Below are positions 24,994-35,324 of a stretch of 64,000 bases of DNA, one piece after another. The stretch covers positions 1-64,000 of the forward strand of contig NZ_WJPP01000001.1 of assembly GCF_009649225.1 (NCBI RefSeq), written 5' to 3'. Source of the stretch: Spiribacter salilacus. GTDB taxonomy: Bacteria > Pseudomonadota > Gammaproteobacteria > Nitrococcales > Nitrococcaceae. How positions within the stretch are numbered: position 1 is the first letter of the stretch; every line of letters begins with the position of its first letter. Under the pieces are notes generated by a model, which was not told the origin of the DNA, did not search any database, and was given only the letters and a program-made list of their open reading frames with translations. The position numbers and the translations under genes were made by a program.

Positions 24994-27378
24994 TCAAGCG
25001 TTGCCGATTTCCTCGTTCGCCAGATAAAGCCAGGTCTCTACCACGCTATCGGGATTTAGCGAGACGCTATCAATGCCTTCTTCCATCAGCCAACGTGCAA
25101 GATCAGGATGATCTGAAGGCCCTTGTCCGCAGATGCCCACGTATTTATCGGCCTTGCGAGCCGCCTGAATGGCTAGATGTAATAGCGCCTTTACGGCTTC
25201 ATCGCGTTCATCAAAAAGATGTGCGATCAGGCCGGAGTCTCGGTCTAGCCCCAAGGTTAGCTGGGTGAGATCGTTGGAGCCGATGGAGTAGCCATCAAAA
25301 ATCTCCAAAAATTGATCTGCTAAAACCGCATTAGACGGCAACTCGCACATCATAATGACTTTTAGCCCGTTCTCGCCTTTGCGCAGGCCATTTTCAGCAA
25401 GTAGCTCGACCACCTGACGGCCTTCCTCAACCGTGCGAACAAAGGGAATCATGATCCAGACATTCTTGAAGCCCATGGTGTCTCGCACGTTGCGCAGGGC
25501 CTGGCATTCCAGCTCAAAACAAGGTCGGAAGTCTTCTGAAATATAACGCGAAGCGCCGCGAAACCCGATCATCGGGTTTTCTTCTTCTGGCTCATAGGCT
25601 TTGCCGCCAATCAGGTTTGCGTACTCGTTGGATTTAAAATCCGACATGCGCACAATCACTGGCTTATCAGGAAAGCTGGCGGCGAGGGTGGATATGCCTT
25701 CAGTCAGTTTTTGAACATAAAACCCAACGGGGTCATCATAGCCCGCAATTTGATTGCGAATGACTGATTGGAGTTCGGCTGGCTGCTGGTCAAACTCCAA
25801 CAGTGCCCGCGGATGAATGCCGATCATACGGTTAATAATGAACTCCAACCGAGCCAAGCCAACACCCGCGTTGGGTAGTTGAGCAAAATCAAAGGCCCGG
25901 TCGGGGTTGCCAACATTCATCATAATTTTGAAGGGAAGCTCAGGCATGCTGCCAAGGCTTACCTCACGAATCTCAAAGTTTTTAATGCCCTGGTAGATGT
26001 AGCCTGTGTCGCCTTCTGCGCAAGAGACCGTCACATCGCTACCTTCGGTAATTTTGCGAGTGGCATCGCCGCAGCCAACAACCGCAGGAATGCCCAGTTC
26101 ACGGGCAATAATTGCCGCATGACAGGTGCGCCCGCCACGATTGGTAACGATTGCCGCGGCCCGTTTCATGATGGGCTCCCAGTCTGGGTCGGTCATGTCG
26201 GTAACGAGCACATCGCCAGGTTCAACCTGATACATATCTTCGATGTCGGCCACCACACGGGCTTTGCCGGCACCAATCCGCTGGCCGATTGCGCGACCTT
26301 CGACGATGATTTCACCGCGTTCATGCAGGTGGTAGCGCTGCAGGCTTTGCGCGCCATCACGGCTTTTAACGGTTTCGGGCCGGGCTTGGAGGATGTAAAG
26401 CCGGCCGGTTTCGCCATCTTTACCCCATTCAATATCCATGGGCCGTGCGTAATGTTTCTCAATGATCATTGCCTGCCGAGCCAGCGCTTCAACGTCTTCA
26501 TCGCTTAAGCAAAACTGCATTTGCTCTGCTTCGGTAGTTTCTACAATCTCAACGGTGCTCTTGGCCGTTGGGTCTGAGGCGTAGATCATTTTGATGGCTT
26601 TTTCACCCAGCGTTCGGCGCAAAACAGCCGGCCGGCCGGCTTCTAACGTGGCTTTGTGGGCATAGAACTCATCTGGGTTAACCGAGCCCTGAACCACGGT
26701 TTCGCCTAAGCCGTAAGAGGCGGTAATAAACACCACGTCACGAAAGCCTGATTCGGTATCCATGGTGAACATAACGCCCGAGGCGCCGGTATCGGAGCGC
26801 ACCATTTCTTGAATGCCCGCAGACAGAGCCACTTCTTCATGCGCAAAGCCATGGTGAACGCGGTAAGAAATGGCACGATCGTTAAATAACGAGGCGAATA
26901 CGTCGCGAATGGCATGTAAAACGTTATCTAGGCCTCGTACATTCAAAAACGTTTCTTGTTGGCCAGCAAAAGACGCATCGGGCAGGTCTTCTGCCGTAGC
27001 TGAGGAGCGAACAGCCACAGAAAGATCGGTTTTGCCGGTGCGTGCGAGTAACTGCTCGTAAGCGCCCACAATTTGCTCATGCAGTGCGGGTGGGAATGGG
27101 GTATCGATGATCATTTGCCGGATTTCTGCACCGGTTTTGGCTAACGCCCGAACATCTTCAACGTCTAGCCCGGTTAGCGCCTGTTCAATACGTGCGCGCA
27201 GGCCGCTACCGTCAAGGAAATCCCAGTAAGCTGCCGCAGTTGTAGCAAAGCCGCCGGGCACCTGCACGCCGGCATCAGCCAGGTTGCTGATCATCTCTCC
27301 GAGTGAGGCATTTTTGCCGCCAACTCGTTCTACATCGTTCATTCCTAGAGATTCAAACCAAACTACGTACTCGCTCAC
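24994..27378 (-). CDS. ppsA: phosphoenolpyruvate synthase
   Basis: The 794-residue enzyme has the three-domain architecture. The N-terminal ATP-grasp domain contains '[19 protein letters not shown]', the swivelling domain holds the phosphorylated histidine in '[13 protein letters not shown]', and the C-terminal TIM barrel ends with '[12 protein letters not shown]'. It makes PEP from pyruvate and ATP for gluconeogenesis. It is divergent from its regulatory kinase gene with 50 bp between starts, and upstream of glcDEF on the same strand. Confidence 0.97.
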   Translation of the reverse strand: MSEYVVWFESLGMNDVERVGGKNASLGEMISNLADAGVQVPGGFATTAAAYWDFLDGSGLRARIEQALTGLDVEDVRALAKTGAEIRQMIIDTPFPPALHEQIVGAYEQLLARTGKTDLSVAVRSSATAEDLPDASFAGQQETFLNVRGLDNVLHAIRDVFASLFNDRAISYRVHHGFAHEEVALSAGIQEMVRSDTGASGVMFTMDTESGFRDVVFITASYGLGETVVQGSVNPDEFYAHKATLEAGRPAVLRRTLGEKAIKMIYASDPTAKSTVEIVETTEAEQMQFCLSDEDVEALARQAMIIEKHYARPMDIEWGKDGETGRLYILQARPETVKSRDGAQSLQRYHLHERGEIIVEGRAIGQRIGAGKARVVADIEDMYQVEPGDVLVTDMTDPDWEPIMKRAAAIVTNRGGRTCHAAIIARELGIPAVVGCGDATRKITEGSDVTVSCAEGDTGYIYQGIKNFEIREVSLGSMPELPFKIMMNVGNPDRAFDFAQLPNAGVGLARLEFIINRMIGIHPRALLEFDQQPAELQSVIRNQIAGYDDPVGFYVQKLTEGISTLAASFPDKPVIVRMSDFKSNEYANLIGGKAYEPEEENPMIGFRGASRYISEDFRPCFELECQALRNVRDTMGFKNVWIMIPFVRTVEEGRQVVELLAENGLRKGENGLKVIMMCELPSNAVLADQFLEIFDGYSIGSNDLTQLTLGLDRDSGLIAHLFDERDEAVKALLHLAIQAARKADKYVGICGQGPSDHPDLARWLMEEGIDSVSLNPDSVVETWLYLANEEIGNA

Positions 27379-27428
27379 TTGCGATCTCCCTTAAACTATC
27401 CATATGTACCACTACAGGTGATTTTCTC

Positions 27429-28247
27429 ATGCCCGAAGCGCGGAGTGTGTTTTTTGTTTCAGACGGCACTGGAATTACGGCAGAAACCTTGGGCCATAGC
27501 CTATTAACCCAGTTTGATTTGCCAGCAAATCCGGTGAGTTTACCCTTTACCAACAGTCCAGAGGCAGTGGATGCTGCCATTGAGCGAATAGAACAAGCTA
27601 GCACATCAGGGCTTCGGCCTATCGTGTTTAGCACCATAATCGATGCAGGTTTGCGTAATCGGCTACGCCGGGTAAACGCCGTGATTTTCGATTTTTTCGA
27701 CACGTTCATTGCACCGCTTGAGAGTGAACTCGGGATGGAGTCTAGCCATACCATCGGCCGGAGTCACGGGATTGCTGATCCGCGTGCCTATGGCTTGCGA
27801 ATTGATGCGATGAACTATGCACTTTCTCATGATGATGGTGCGACAGTTAGGCATTACGCCAAAGCCGATGTGATTTTGGTGGGCGTATCGCGTTCGGGTA
27901 AAACGCCAACGTGTCTTTATTTGGCCTTGCACTATGGGATTTTTGCGGCCAACTATCCGTTAACCGACGATGATTTGCTCAGCGGGCGGCTACCTGAGGT
28001 GCTACGCCCGCATCGGCAGAAGCTTTATGCATTGAATATTCGCCCAGAGCGGCTTGCGCAAATTCGCGCAGAGCGACGTCCGGGTAGTCGTTATGCGGCC
28101 TTGCGGCAATGCCAGTATGAAACGACACGCGCCGAGGGGTTATTTCATCAGGAAAAGCTGCCGCATTCTGATACCACCACCATGTCTATTGAAGAGTTAG
28201 CTGCAACGATTATTCAAACGTGCGCGTTACCGCGGCGACTCTATTAG
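27429..28247 (+). CDS. ppsR: PEP synthase regulatory protein (PSRP, bifunctional kinase/pyrophosphorylase)
   Basis: The 272-residue protein is of the DUF299 family with the P-loop 'GVSRSGKTPTCLYLA' and N-terminal 'FFVSDGTGITAETLGHSLL'. It inactivates PpsA by ADP-dependent threonine phosphorylation next to the catalytic histidine and reverses this with phosphate. Divergence from ppsA is the standard arrangement. The start at 27429 is the first Met fitting the family N-terminus. Confidence 0.95.
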   Translation: MPEARSVFFVSDGTGITAETLGHSLLTQFDLPANPVSLPFTNSPEAVDAAIERIEQASTSGLRPIVFSTIIDAGLRNRLRRVNAVIFDFFDTFIAPLESELGMESSHTIGRSHGIADPRAYGLRIDAMNYALSHDDGATVRHYAKADVILVGVSRSGKTPTCLYLALHYGIFAANYPLTDDDLLSGRLPEVLRPHRQKLYALNIRPERLAQIRAERRPGSRYAALRQCQYETTRAEGLFHQEKLPHSDTTTMSIEELAATIIQTCALPRRLY

Positions 28248-28270
28248 ATGGCCTGTGCTATCCTTTTTGG

Positions 28271-28774
28271 ATGGTGTCACAGCTTGTTATTAGAGACAGC
28301 GAGTCTCCTACCGGCTGCAGCTTTGCCGGTCTCATGGAACTCTATGAAAACAATTACATCTTTCTGCGACGGCTGATTCCTCAGCTCGATCATGGAGATG
28401 ATGTGATGGTGTCTTCAATTTCCCATGGCCCCGATCTTCATCTTGAGATCGAAGAGCGCTGTGCGTACACCACAACACTCGCGTTAACGCACCAATTTGC
28501 AGATCCGGTTGCGCTGGAGACGCTGCCTAATCTTCGCGTGCGTATTTATCATGATGCGCGCGTTGCTGAGGTCATGATGCATTCTGCGCCCCACGGTTTT
28601 GCCGGCGGCTGCGTTCGCACGCCCTCAACAAAAGGAACGCTTGCTTGGCGATGGCAGGTTAATCGTTTTCTGCAGCGCTGGCTTCGTTATTGTCTTGGCG
28701 AAGGCTATGGATTTCCGGTGGAGTTTGATGATCGGGTCACGTTACGACCACCTGCCCGGCGTTGGGCAGTTTAA
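28271..28774 (+). CDS. yqiB: DUF1249 family protein, YqiB-like
   Basis: The roughly 167-residue protein is similar to E. coli YqiB: 'LMELYENNYIFLRRLIP', 'VRIYHDARVAEVM' and the C-terminal 'QVNRFLQRWLRYCLGEGYGFPVEF' pattern. No signal or membrane segment is present. The function is unknown. The Met at 28271 is chosen, placing the start 23 nt after ppsR; the longer frame would overlap ppsR. Confidence 0.85.
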   Translation: MVSQLVIRDSESPTGCSFAGLMELYENNYIFLRRLIPQLDHGDDVMVSSISHGPDLHLEIEERCAYTTTLALTHQFADPVALETLPNLRVRIYHDARVAEVMMHSAPHGFAGGCVRTPSTKGTLAWRWQVNRFLQRWLRYCLGEGYGFPVEFDDRVTLRPPARRWAV

Positions 28775-28789
28775 AATCGGGCGGATATC

Positions 28790-29176
28790 ATGAAGCTGTC
28801 TACAAAAGGCCGATATGCCGTTACGGCGGTAATGGACTTAGTTCTTCATCAACAACAGCATCCAGTCACGTTATCCGATATTTCTCGGCGACAGGGAATT
28901 TCTCTGTCGTACTTAGAGCAGTTGTTTTCCCATTTACGGCGCGCTGGCCTAGTACAGGGAATGCGTGGCCCTGGCGGTGGGTATCGCTTGGCTCGGTCTG
29001 CGGAGGATGTCTCGGTGGCTGAGGTCATCACCGCAGTCGATGGGCCGATCGATATGGATGGAGACAGATGTCTGACGCATGACCTATGGGACGAGCTATC
29101 GGGGCAGTTGCATGAGCTGTTATCGGATATCTCGCTGGCTAGTTTAGCGGAGAGGGAAGCGCAGATTGAGCAATAA
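28790..29176 (+). CDS. Rrf2-family regulator, IscR relative missing two cluster cysteines
   Basis: The 128-residue protein follows IscR closely: 'MKLSTKGRYAVTAVMDL' and 'LSYLEQLFSHLRRAGLVQGMRGPGGGYRLAR' form the winged helix. The loop that carries Cys92, Cys98 and Cys104 in E. coli IscR is shortened by about a dozen residues, leaving only the last cysteine in 'DRCLTHDLW'. It therefore probably cannot hold a normal 2Fe-2S cluster and may act as a constitutive apo-type regulator. No isc genes follow; an ABC importer does, overlapping by 11 nt. Confidence 0.85.
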   Translation: MKLSTKGRYAVTAVMDLVLHQQQHPVTLSDISRRQGISLSYLEQLFSHLRRAGLVQGMRGPGGGYRLARSAEDVSVAEVITAVDGPIDMDGDRCLTHDLWDELSGQLHELLSDISLASLAEREAQIEQ

Positions 29177-30701
29177 GCCTTCTGAGTACCGACTAAGCAC
29201 CCAGGGGCTTACTAAGCATTACCCCGGCACAATCGCGTGCCAAGATATTGATTTGACGATTCAACCGGGCGAAATTCATGCCCTGCTTGGTGAAAATGGG
29301 GCCGGAAAGTCCACGCTGGTTAAAATGATTTATGGGGTGACCGCGCCCACACGAGGTCAGATTTTCTGGGAAGGGCGGCCTGTGGTGCTTCGCAGTCCTG
29401 CGATGGCACGAGAGCTCGGTATCGGCATGGTGTTTCAGGACTTTGCACTGTTTGAAAGTCTGCGTGTTGTCGAAAATGTGGCGTTGGCCCTACCAAAGCG
29501 CGAACCTCATCGCGTGCTGGCCAAGCGGATTCAAACGGTTTCTGAGCGTTATGGGTTGCCCATCGACCCAGAAAAGCCCGTGGGATCATTGTCGGTGGGT
29601 GAGCGACAGCGGGTTGAGATTGTTCGCAGTCTGCTGCAAACCCCGCGGCTTTTAATTATGGATGAACCCACCTCGGTACTAGCCCCTCAGGCTGTGGAGC
29701 GCTTGTTCGAAACCCTGCGTCAAATTGCTGCGGAAGGGTGCTCGGTGCTCTATATCAGCCACAAATTGCATGAAATACGAGCGCTTTGTGATCGTGCAAC
29801 CGTGTTGCGGCAGGGTCGGGTAACAGGTACTTGCACGCCGGCCGATGAGACGGCGGGTAACCTAGCCCGCATGATGATTGGTCAGGCGCTACCGGTTGTG
29901 AATCGCCCACCATCGAAGGTTGCTGATGTCGCTTTAGCGGTGAATACCCCGCGCATCAGCTCGGGTGATGAGCATGAGGTGGGCCTTGAAGCGCTGTCTT
30001 TTTCGGTCTCTCGTGGTGAGATTTTGGGTATTGCCGGTATTTCCGGTAATGGGCAGGGTGAGTTACTTCGGTTGCTCTCAGGTGAGCGGCTTGCACCGAG
30101 TGCTGATGCCATTCGGATTAATGGTGAACCGGTGGGGCAATATGGCGTTGCCAAGCGCCGCGAGCGCGGGATGGCCTATATTCCGGAAGATCGTCGCGGA
30201 CAGGCAACGGTAGCAGATTTGCCGTTAACCGATAACGCTACGCTAACCGCCATCAATACTCAGCCAATCACGCAATATGGGCTTATGCGACATGCGGCCA
30301 TTCAGGCGTTCACCCAACGTTGCATTGAAATCTATCAGGTGGTTTGCAGCGGTTCGCAAGCGCCTGCGCGGTCTTTATCTGGCGGTAATTTACAGAAGTT
30401 TGTGGTTGGCCGAGAGCTATTACAGATGCCGCAGTTATTGGTCTGCGCGCAGCCAACTTGGGGCGTAGACGTGGGGGCTGCCGCGTTCATCCGCCAAAAG
30501 CTGCTTGATCTGCGCTCAGAGCAAACCGCCATTGTGGTGATTTCTGAAGAAATTGAAGAGCTATTTGAAATATCAGACCGCATTGCGGTGATCGCAGACG
30601 GGCGACTGAGCCCTATTCGCTCCGTAGCAGATAGCTCTTATGAGCAAGTGGGGCTGTGGATGAGTGGGTTATGGGATTCGGAAGGGGCGCTCAATGCTTG
30701 A
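29166..30701 (+). CDS. BMP-type (nucleoside-type) ABC importer ATPase, double-domain
   Basis: The 511-residue protein has two ABC domains. The first has Walker A 'GENGAGKST', signature 'LSVGERQR' and Walker B 'LLIMDEPTSVLAP'. The second is degenerate, with 'GISGNGQGE' in the Walker A position and 'LSGGNLQK' as signature. This duplicated form is typical of nucleoside/purine importers of the BMP family. Translation starts at TTG (29166), supported by AGGGA 8 nt upstream and by the 11-nt overlap with the regulator gene; the next Met is far inside Walker A. Confidence 0.9.
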   Translation: MSNKPSEYRLSTQGLTKHYPGTIACQDIDLTIQPGEIHALLGENGAGKSTLVKMIYGVTAPTRGQIFWEGRPVVLRSPAMARELGIGMVFQDFALFESLRVVENVALALPKREPHRVLAKRIQTVSERYGLPIDPEKPVGSLSVGERQRVEIVRSLLQTPRLLIMDEPTSVLAPQAVERLFETLRQIAAEGCSVLYISHKLHEIRALCDRATVLRQGRVTGTCTPADETAGNLARMMIGQALPVVNRPPSKVADVALAVNTPRISSGDEHEVGLEALSFSVSRGEILGIAGISGNGQGELLRLLSGERLAPSADAIRINGEPVGQYGVAKRRERGMAYIPEDRRGQATVADLPLTDNATLTAINTQPITQYGLMRHAAIQAFTQRCIEIYQVVCSGSQAPARSLSGGNLQKFVVGRELLQMPQLLVCAQPTWGVDVGAAAFIRQKLLDLRSEQTAIVVISEEIEELFEISDRIAVIADGRLSPIRSVADSSYEQVGLWMSGLWDSEGALNA

Positions 30702-31761
30702 TTGGCCTATTCGAATTGTACGTCGTGATCGGCCGTTGGCCCGTATGCGCTATCTCAGCCCGCTGATGGCGATCGTGTTAATGATGTTAACCGGTATGCT
30801 TATTTTCCTGGCGCTAGGGCGTGATCCGGCAGAGGGGTTTTATACATTTTTTATAAGGCCTATCAGTAGTTTGTATGGGTTTGGTGAGTTATTACTCAAA
30901 GCCACACCATTGATGCTTTGCGGCATTGGGCTTGCCATTGGTTTTCGGGCCAACGTTTGGAATATCGGTGCTGAGGGGCAGTTTATGCTTGGCGCCGCTG
31001 GGGCAACAGGGGTGGCATTAACCTTTCCTAACTTACCCGCGTTCTTGCTGCTTCCGCTTATGGTGGTGAGTGGCGCGCTGGCCGGCATGGCATGGGGTGC
31101 CATTCCGGCCTGGTTGAAAACACGTTTTAACGCCAATGAGATCTTAGTTTCCTTAATGCTGGTGTATGTGGCGGGGTTTTTGGTGTCTTGGTTAGTCTTT
31201 TCGCCATGGCGTGACCCCATGGGCTTTGGCTTCCCGCAAACCGAGATGTTGAGTTCTGCGGCTTTGCTCCCCCGCATTTTACCGGGTACACGGCTGAATA
31301 TTGCGATCTTTTTGGCGATTGCGCTTGTCGCAATCACCTGGATTGTGTTGCAACATACGGCAATTGGTTTTCGTTTGCGGGTCACGGGTCGCTCAAGGTC
31401 CGCTGCCGGATACGCGGGGTTTTCGATTCAGCGAGCCGTCTGGATTGGTTTGCTTTGCGGTGGGGGCGCGGCGGGCATTGCCGGCATGACTGAGGTGGCC
31501 GGCCCCATGGGGCAGTTGACCGACAAAATTGCGCTCGGCTATGGGTTTGCTGCGATTATTGTGGCGTTCCTTGGCCGGTTACACCCCCTGGGCGTTCTAC
31601 TCGCGAGTCTATTAATGGCGCTTTTATTTTTAGGCGGTGAGCAAGTTCAACAGCATATGAATTTGCCTAAGTCGATATCGATGGTGTTTCAAGGGTTATT
31701 GCTTTTTTACCTGCTGGGCGCAGATTTACTGGTTAACTATCGGTTGAAGTGGAATGGATAG
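30694..31761 (+). CDS. BMP-type ABC importer permease 1
   Basis: The roughly 355-residue membrane protein of the BPD_transp_2 family has about nine hydrophobic segments and the conserved 'FRANVWNIGAEGQFMLGA' near residue 84. It overlaps the ATPase gene by 8 nt and the next permease by 8 nt. The start at 30694 (ATG) fits 'MLDWPIRIVRRDRPL'. It forms a heterodimeric channel with the following gene product. Confidence 0.9.
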   Translation: MLDWPIRIVRRDRPLARMRYLSPLMAIVLMMLTGMLIFLALGRDPAEGFYTFFIRPISSLYGFGELLLKATPLMLCGIGLAIGFRANVWNIGAEGQFMLGAAGATGVALTFPNLPAFLLLPLMVVSGALAGMAWGAIPAWLKTRFNANEILVSLMLVYVAGFLVSWLVFSPWRDPMGFGFPQTEMLSSAALLPRILPGTRLNIAIFLAIALVAITWIVLQHTAIGFRLRVTGRSRSAAGYAGFSIQRAVWIGLLCGGGAAGIAGMTEVAGPMGQLTDKIALGYGFAAIIVAFLGRLHPLGVLLASLLMALLFLGGEQVQQHMNLPKSISMVFQGLLLFYLLGADLLVNYRLKWNG

Positions 31762-32686
31762 CGGGTTGATTCAAGAAGTGGTCTCAGCCACGCTCCTTGC
31801 GGGCACGCCACTAATTATTGCGGCGTTGGGGCTGTTGATGAATGAACGCGCCGGGGTGCTCAATTTGGGCGCCGAGGGCATGATGTCGCTGGGTGCGGTT
31901 TATGGGTTCATCGCAGCGCTATCGTTTTCCTCCCCAGTTCTTGGCCTAGCGGCAGGTTTAATGGCGGGCGCATTGGTGGCAGGTGGGTTCGCCTTGCTAA
32001 CCATCACGCTCCAGGCCAATCAGGTGGCATCAGGGCTTGCGTTGGCAATATTTGGGGTGGGTTTAGCCGGCTTTGTCGGCAAACCCTACGAGTCACAGTC
32101 ATTAAAGGCGGTGGGTGAGTGGTCAATCCCGCTACTCGTCGATATCCCGTGGCTGGGGCCCATTTTCTTTCAACAGCAACCCATGGTTTATCTGTCTTGG
32201 GTCCTATTTGGCGCGGTGTGGTGGTTTTTATATCGCTCGCGTAGTGGGCTTTTATTAAGAGCGGTGGGTGAAGATCCAGCGGCGGCGCATGCCATTGGTC
32301 GATCAGTGGTGGGAGTCCGTTATCTAGCTGTGATTTTTGGTGGTGCGCTGTGTGGCCTGGGTGGGGCGTGTCTGTCCATTTTTTATGCACCGATGTGGGT
32401 GGAAGGGCTGATTGCGGGGCGTGGTTGGATTGCGCTTGCGCTGGTGGTTTTTGCGACTTGGCGGCCGTTTCGTGTTTTGCTTGGGGCATATCTGTTTGGT
32501 GGTGTGCTGATCGCGCAATTGTTTTTGCAAGGGTCTGGGGTAAAAATCTCAGTGCCCTCCCAACTGTTATCTTCGCTACCTTATTTGGCAACCATTATCG
32601 TTTTAGTGCTCATCTCGCGTGATTCAAGACGAATCCGGCAGCATTCACCGGCTTCGCTCGGGCGCGCTTTTCGGGCAGACGAATAA
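31754..32686 (+). CDS. BMP-type ABC importer permease 2
   Basis: The 310-residue membrane protein of the same family carries the matching 'ERAGVLNLGAEGMMSLGA' signature at about 31-48. It has seven or eight hydrophobic helices. It partners with permease 1 and precedes the binding-protein gene by 50 nt. Confidence 0.9.
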   Translation: MDSGLIQEVVSATLLAGTPLIIAALGLLMNERAGVLNLGAEGMMSLGAVYGFIAALSFSSPVLGLAAGLMAGALVAGGFALLTITLQANQVASGLALAIFGVGLAGFVGKPYESQSLKAVGEWSIPLLVDIPWLGPIFFQQQPMVYLSWVLFGAVWWFLYRSRSGLLLRAVGEDPAAAHAIGRSVVGVRYLAVIFGGALCGLGGACLSIFYAPMWVEGLIAGRGWIALALVVFATWRPFRVLLGAYLFGGVLIAQLFLQGSGVKISVPSQLLSSLPYLATIIVLVLISRDSRRIRQHSPASLGRAFRADE

Positions 32687-32736
32687 GAATTGCCTGCTAT
32701 GCTTTATGTTGATCCATTACAAAAGGAGCTCCTTCG

Positions 32737-33822
32737 ATGAAGCTTGGAATGAGACGGGCTGCTATTGCAGCCATTGCGGTTTTAGGATTTGGGGGAATGG
32801 CGGCGCATGCCCAGCCAGACGTTAAAGTTGGTTTTGTCTACGTTAGCCCGCTGGGGGAGGCCGGTTGGTCGTACCAGCATGAACTGGGGCGGCAGGCATT
32901 AGAAGCGGCCCTCGGTGATCAGGTAGAGACACGTTATGTCGATAACGTATCTGAGGGCGCAGATGCTGAGCGAGTGATTCGTGAATTTGCCTCTAGTGGT
33001 CATGATTTGGTAATTGCCACCAGCTTTGGCTATATGAACTACGTAGAGCGCGTTTCTCAGGAATTTCCTGATGTGCAGTTTTTGCATGCCACCGGCTATA
33101 AAGATGGGGCAAATTTTGCCAACTACAATGCACGCTTTTATGAAGGCCGTTACCTGACTGGCGTGATTGCAGGGCACATGTCTGAGACGGAGACTCTAGG
33201 CTATGTGGCGGCAGTGCCGATTCCTGAAGTGGTGCAGGGCATTAACGCGTTTACCCGTGGGGCACGCAGCGTTAATCCAGACATTGAAGTGCGGGTTATT
33301 TGGACAAATAGTTGGTATGACCCCGGTCGTGAGCGCGAAGCAGCAAACACCTTGCTGGCTCAGGGTGCCGATGTTTTAACGCACCATACCGATTCCACCG
33401 CCGTTGTTCAGGCCGTTGAAGATTCTGATCGCACCGCATGGGGCGTTGGGTACCACTCTGATATGAGCGAGTTTGGCCCTGAAACGCATTTAACCGCCAC
33501 CACGCATCATTGGGGTGATTACTACATTGATGTTGTGGAATCGGTTATTGAAGGCACTTATGCGCCCAGTAACCTATGGGGTGGTCATGCCGAGGGTATG
33601 ATTGATATTGCACCATTGAATGATGCGGTGCCAGCGGATGTGGCGGCCGAAATTGAAGATCTGCAGGCATCGATGCGAGATGGCGAATTCCATCCTTTTA
33701 CTGGCCCTGTGGTTAATCAAGCGGGCGAAGTTCTGCTTGAGGAAGGGGCTGTGATGTCCGATTCAGATCTCAATCAAATGAATTATTTTGTGGAAGGCGT
33801 TGCCAGCGAATTCCCAAATTAA
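32737..33822 (+). CDS. BMP-family periplasmic substrate-binding protein
   Basis: The 361-residue protein has a signal peptide cut after 'AAHA' without a lipobox cysteine, so it is soluble in the periplasm. The fold of the basic-membrane-protein family is shown by 'VGFVYVSPLGEAGWSYQHELG', 'FASSGHDLVIATSFGY' and 'LTGVIAGHMSET'. Family members bind nucleosides or purine derivatives. The ribosome site AGGAG sits in the perfect palindrome AAGGAGCTCCTT (32723-32734). It converges on the LuxR-type gene with the stop codons directly adjacent. Confidence 0.9.
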   Translation: MKLGMRRAAIAAIAVLGFGGMAAHAQPDVKVGFVYVSPLGEAGWSYQHELGRQALEAALGDQVETRYVDNVSEGADAERVIREFASSGHDLVIATSFGYMNYVERVSQEFPDVQFLHATGYKDGANFANYNARFYEGRYLTGVIAGHMSETETLGYVAAVPIPEVVQGINAFTRGARSVNPDIEVRVIWTNSWYDPGREREAANTLLAQGADVLTHHTDSTAVVQAVEDSDRTAWGVGYHSDMSEFGPETHLTATTHHWGDYYIDVVESVIEGTYAPSNLWGGHAEGMIDIAPLNDAVPADVAAEIEDLQASMRDGEFHPFTGPVVNQAGEVLLEEGAVMSDSDLNQMNYFVEGVASEFPN

Positions 33823-34530
33823 TTAAGGCAGCATTGATGTGGGGCTTGGTTCACCGTTAATCGTCTGAACAAGCCCCATGTTAACTGCGGCTAGCGTGGC
33901 TTCTGCCCGACTGCGTACGTTAAGTTTAAGGTAAATAGACTTTACATGACCCGCTACGGTTGATGCGCGTATCGCAAGGGCCTCTCCTACCTGATGCCGA
34001 TCCATTCCTCGCGCCAAAAGGGCAAGCACTTCTAGCTCGCGCTGCGTTAATCCTGCGTCATTCGGGTCTTTTAATCGCACTGCTGAGGATTGATGGGGTG
34101 GTTGCGCTTGCTTGAGCTTCAGCAACGTGATCATCAGGCGTGCAATTTCGGGGGATAGCGCTGGTTCTCCACGAAAGATGCTGCGCAGCAGCTGCCGAAG
34201 GCTTTGGTCGTTTTCTTTTTTTAATAAAAACCCGTCTACCCCAATGCGAAAAGCCTGCATGACGTGATCTTCGTCGGAATTATTAGAGAATATAAGCCGT
34301 GGTGCTTTCGGTTGCAGCCCACGGACTTGCTCTAGCAACTGCAAACCAGAACCATCACTCAGATAAAAGTCGGTGATTAAAATTCCTGGCATTCTTTGCT
34401 TTATTCGCTTCCTTGCGTTGGCCAAGGTGGCCTCGGCACAAACGATTAAACTGGGTCGAAGTGAAATGAGCGCATTAAGAAGCCTGTTTCGTGCGATTGG
34501 GTCCGCATCTACGATCAGGGCATGGCGCAT
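33823..34530 (-). CDS. orphan LuxR/NarL-type response regulator
   Basis: The 235-residue protein has a receiver domain (about 1-120) and a C-terminal LuxR helix-turn-helix (about 165-225, 'LTQRELEVLALLARGMDRHQVGEAL'). The phospho-acceptor aspartate is present ('LITDFYLSDGSG') along with the Ser and Lys switch residues. The N-terminal acidic pair, usually DD, reads 'VDADP', so metal binding may be altered. No histidine kinase is nearby. It lies 8 nt after aapP and is likely transcribed with the amino-acid importer. Confidence 0.88.
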   Translation of the reverse strand: MRHALIVDADPIARNRLLNALISLRPSLIVCAEATLANARKRIKQRMPGILITDFYLSDGSGLQLLEQVRGLQPKAPRLIFSNNSDEDHVMQAFRIGVDGFLLKKENDQSLRQLLRSIFRGEPALSPEIARLMITLLKLKQAQPPHQSSAVRLKDPNDAGLTQRELEVLALLARGMDRHQVGEALAIRASTVAGHVKSIYLKLNVRSRAEATLAAVNMGLVQTINGEPSPTSMLP

Positions 34531-34538
34531 TCTCTCTC

Positions 34539-35324
34539 CTAATGTTGCAGTATTTGATCCAAAAACTCTCTCGTTCGGGGTTGTTGCGGATTATTGAAAA
34601 ATGACTGCGGAGGTCCTTCTTCCACGCATTCACCACCATCCATGAAAATGACTCGATCTGCTACTGTTTTAGCAAATCCCATTTCATGGGTAACACAAAG
34701 CATTGTCATCCCGCTACCTGCCAACTCAATCATGACGTCGAGTACTTCTTTGATCATCTCAGGATCGAGCGCTGAAGTGGGCTCGTCGAATAGCATGATC
34801 TTTGGTTTCATACACAGCGATCTTGCAATGGCAACCCGTTGTTGTTGCCCACCCGACAACTGCCCCGGGTACTTATGGGCTTGTTCTGGAATTTTAACGC
34901 GCTCCAGATATTCCATTGCAATTTCGATGGCTTCTTTGCGAGGCGTTTTTCTCACCCAAATAGGGGCAAGTAGACAATTCTCTAACACGCTCAGGTGAGG
35001 AAAGAGATTGAAGTGTTGGAATACCATGCCCACTTCACGCCGGATTGCCTCGATGTTTTTAAGGTCCTCATTAAGCACAACACCGTCGACAATAATCTCG
35101 CCGCGCTGATGGGCCTCAAGATGGTTAATGCACCGAATGAACGTAGATTTGCCTGAGCCAGAAGGCCCGCAAATGACGATTCGCTCCCCTTTTTTAACGT
35201 TAAGGTTCAGCGACTTTAAGACATGAAATTGTCCAAACCACTTATTCAGGTCTCGAACAATAATTATGTCTTCATCCGCAGCCGCTGACTCTACTGGCGC
35301 TATGATGTGTTCTTCACTGTTCAT
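34539..35324 (-). CDS. aapP: general L-amino acid ABC transporter ATPase AapP
   Basis: The 261-residue ATPase has Walker A 'GPSGSGKST', signature 'LSGGQQQR', Walker B '[14 protein letters not shown]' and the polar-amino-acid-type '[16 protein letters not shown]'. An N-terminal tail of about 25 residues is longer than in GlnQ and typical of AapP. It overlaps aapM by 4 nt. Confidence 0.92.
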   Translation of the reverse strand: MNSEEHIIAPVESAAADEDIIIVRDLNKWFGQFHVLKSLNLNVKKGERIVICGPSGSGKSTFIRCINHLEAHQRGEIIVDGVVLNEDLKNIEAIRREVGMVFQHFNLFPHLSVLENCLLAPIWVRKTPRKEAIEIAMEYLERVKIPEQAHKYPGQLSGGQQQRVAIARSLCMKPKIMLFDEPTSALDPEMIKEVLDVMIELAGSGMTMLCVTHEMGFAKTVADRVIFMDGGECVEEGPPQSFFNNPQQPRTREFLDQILQH

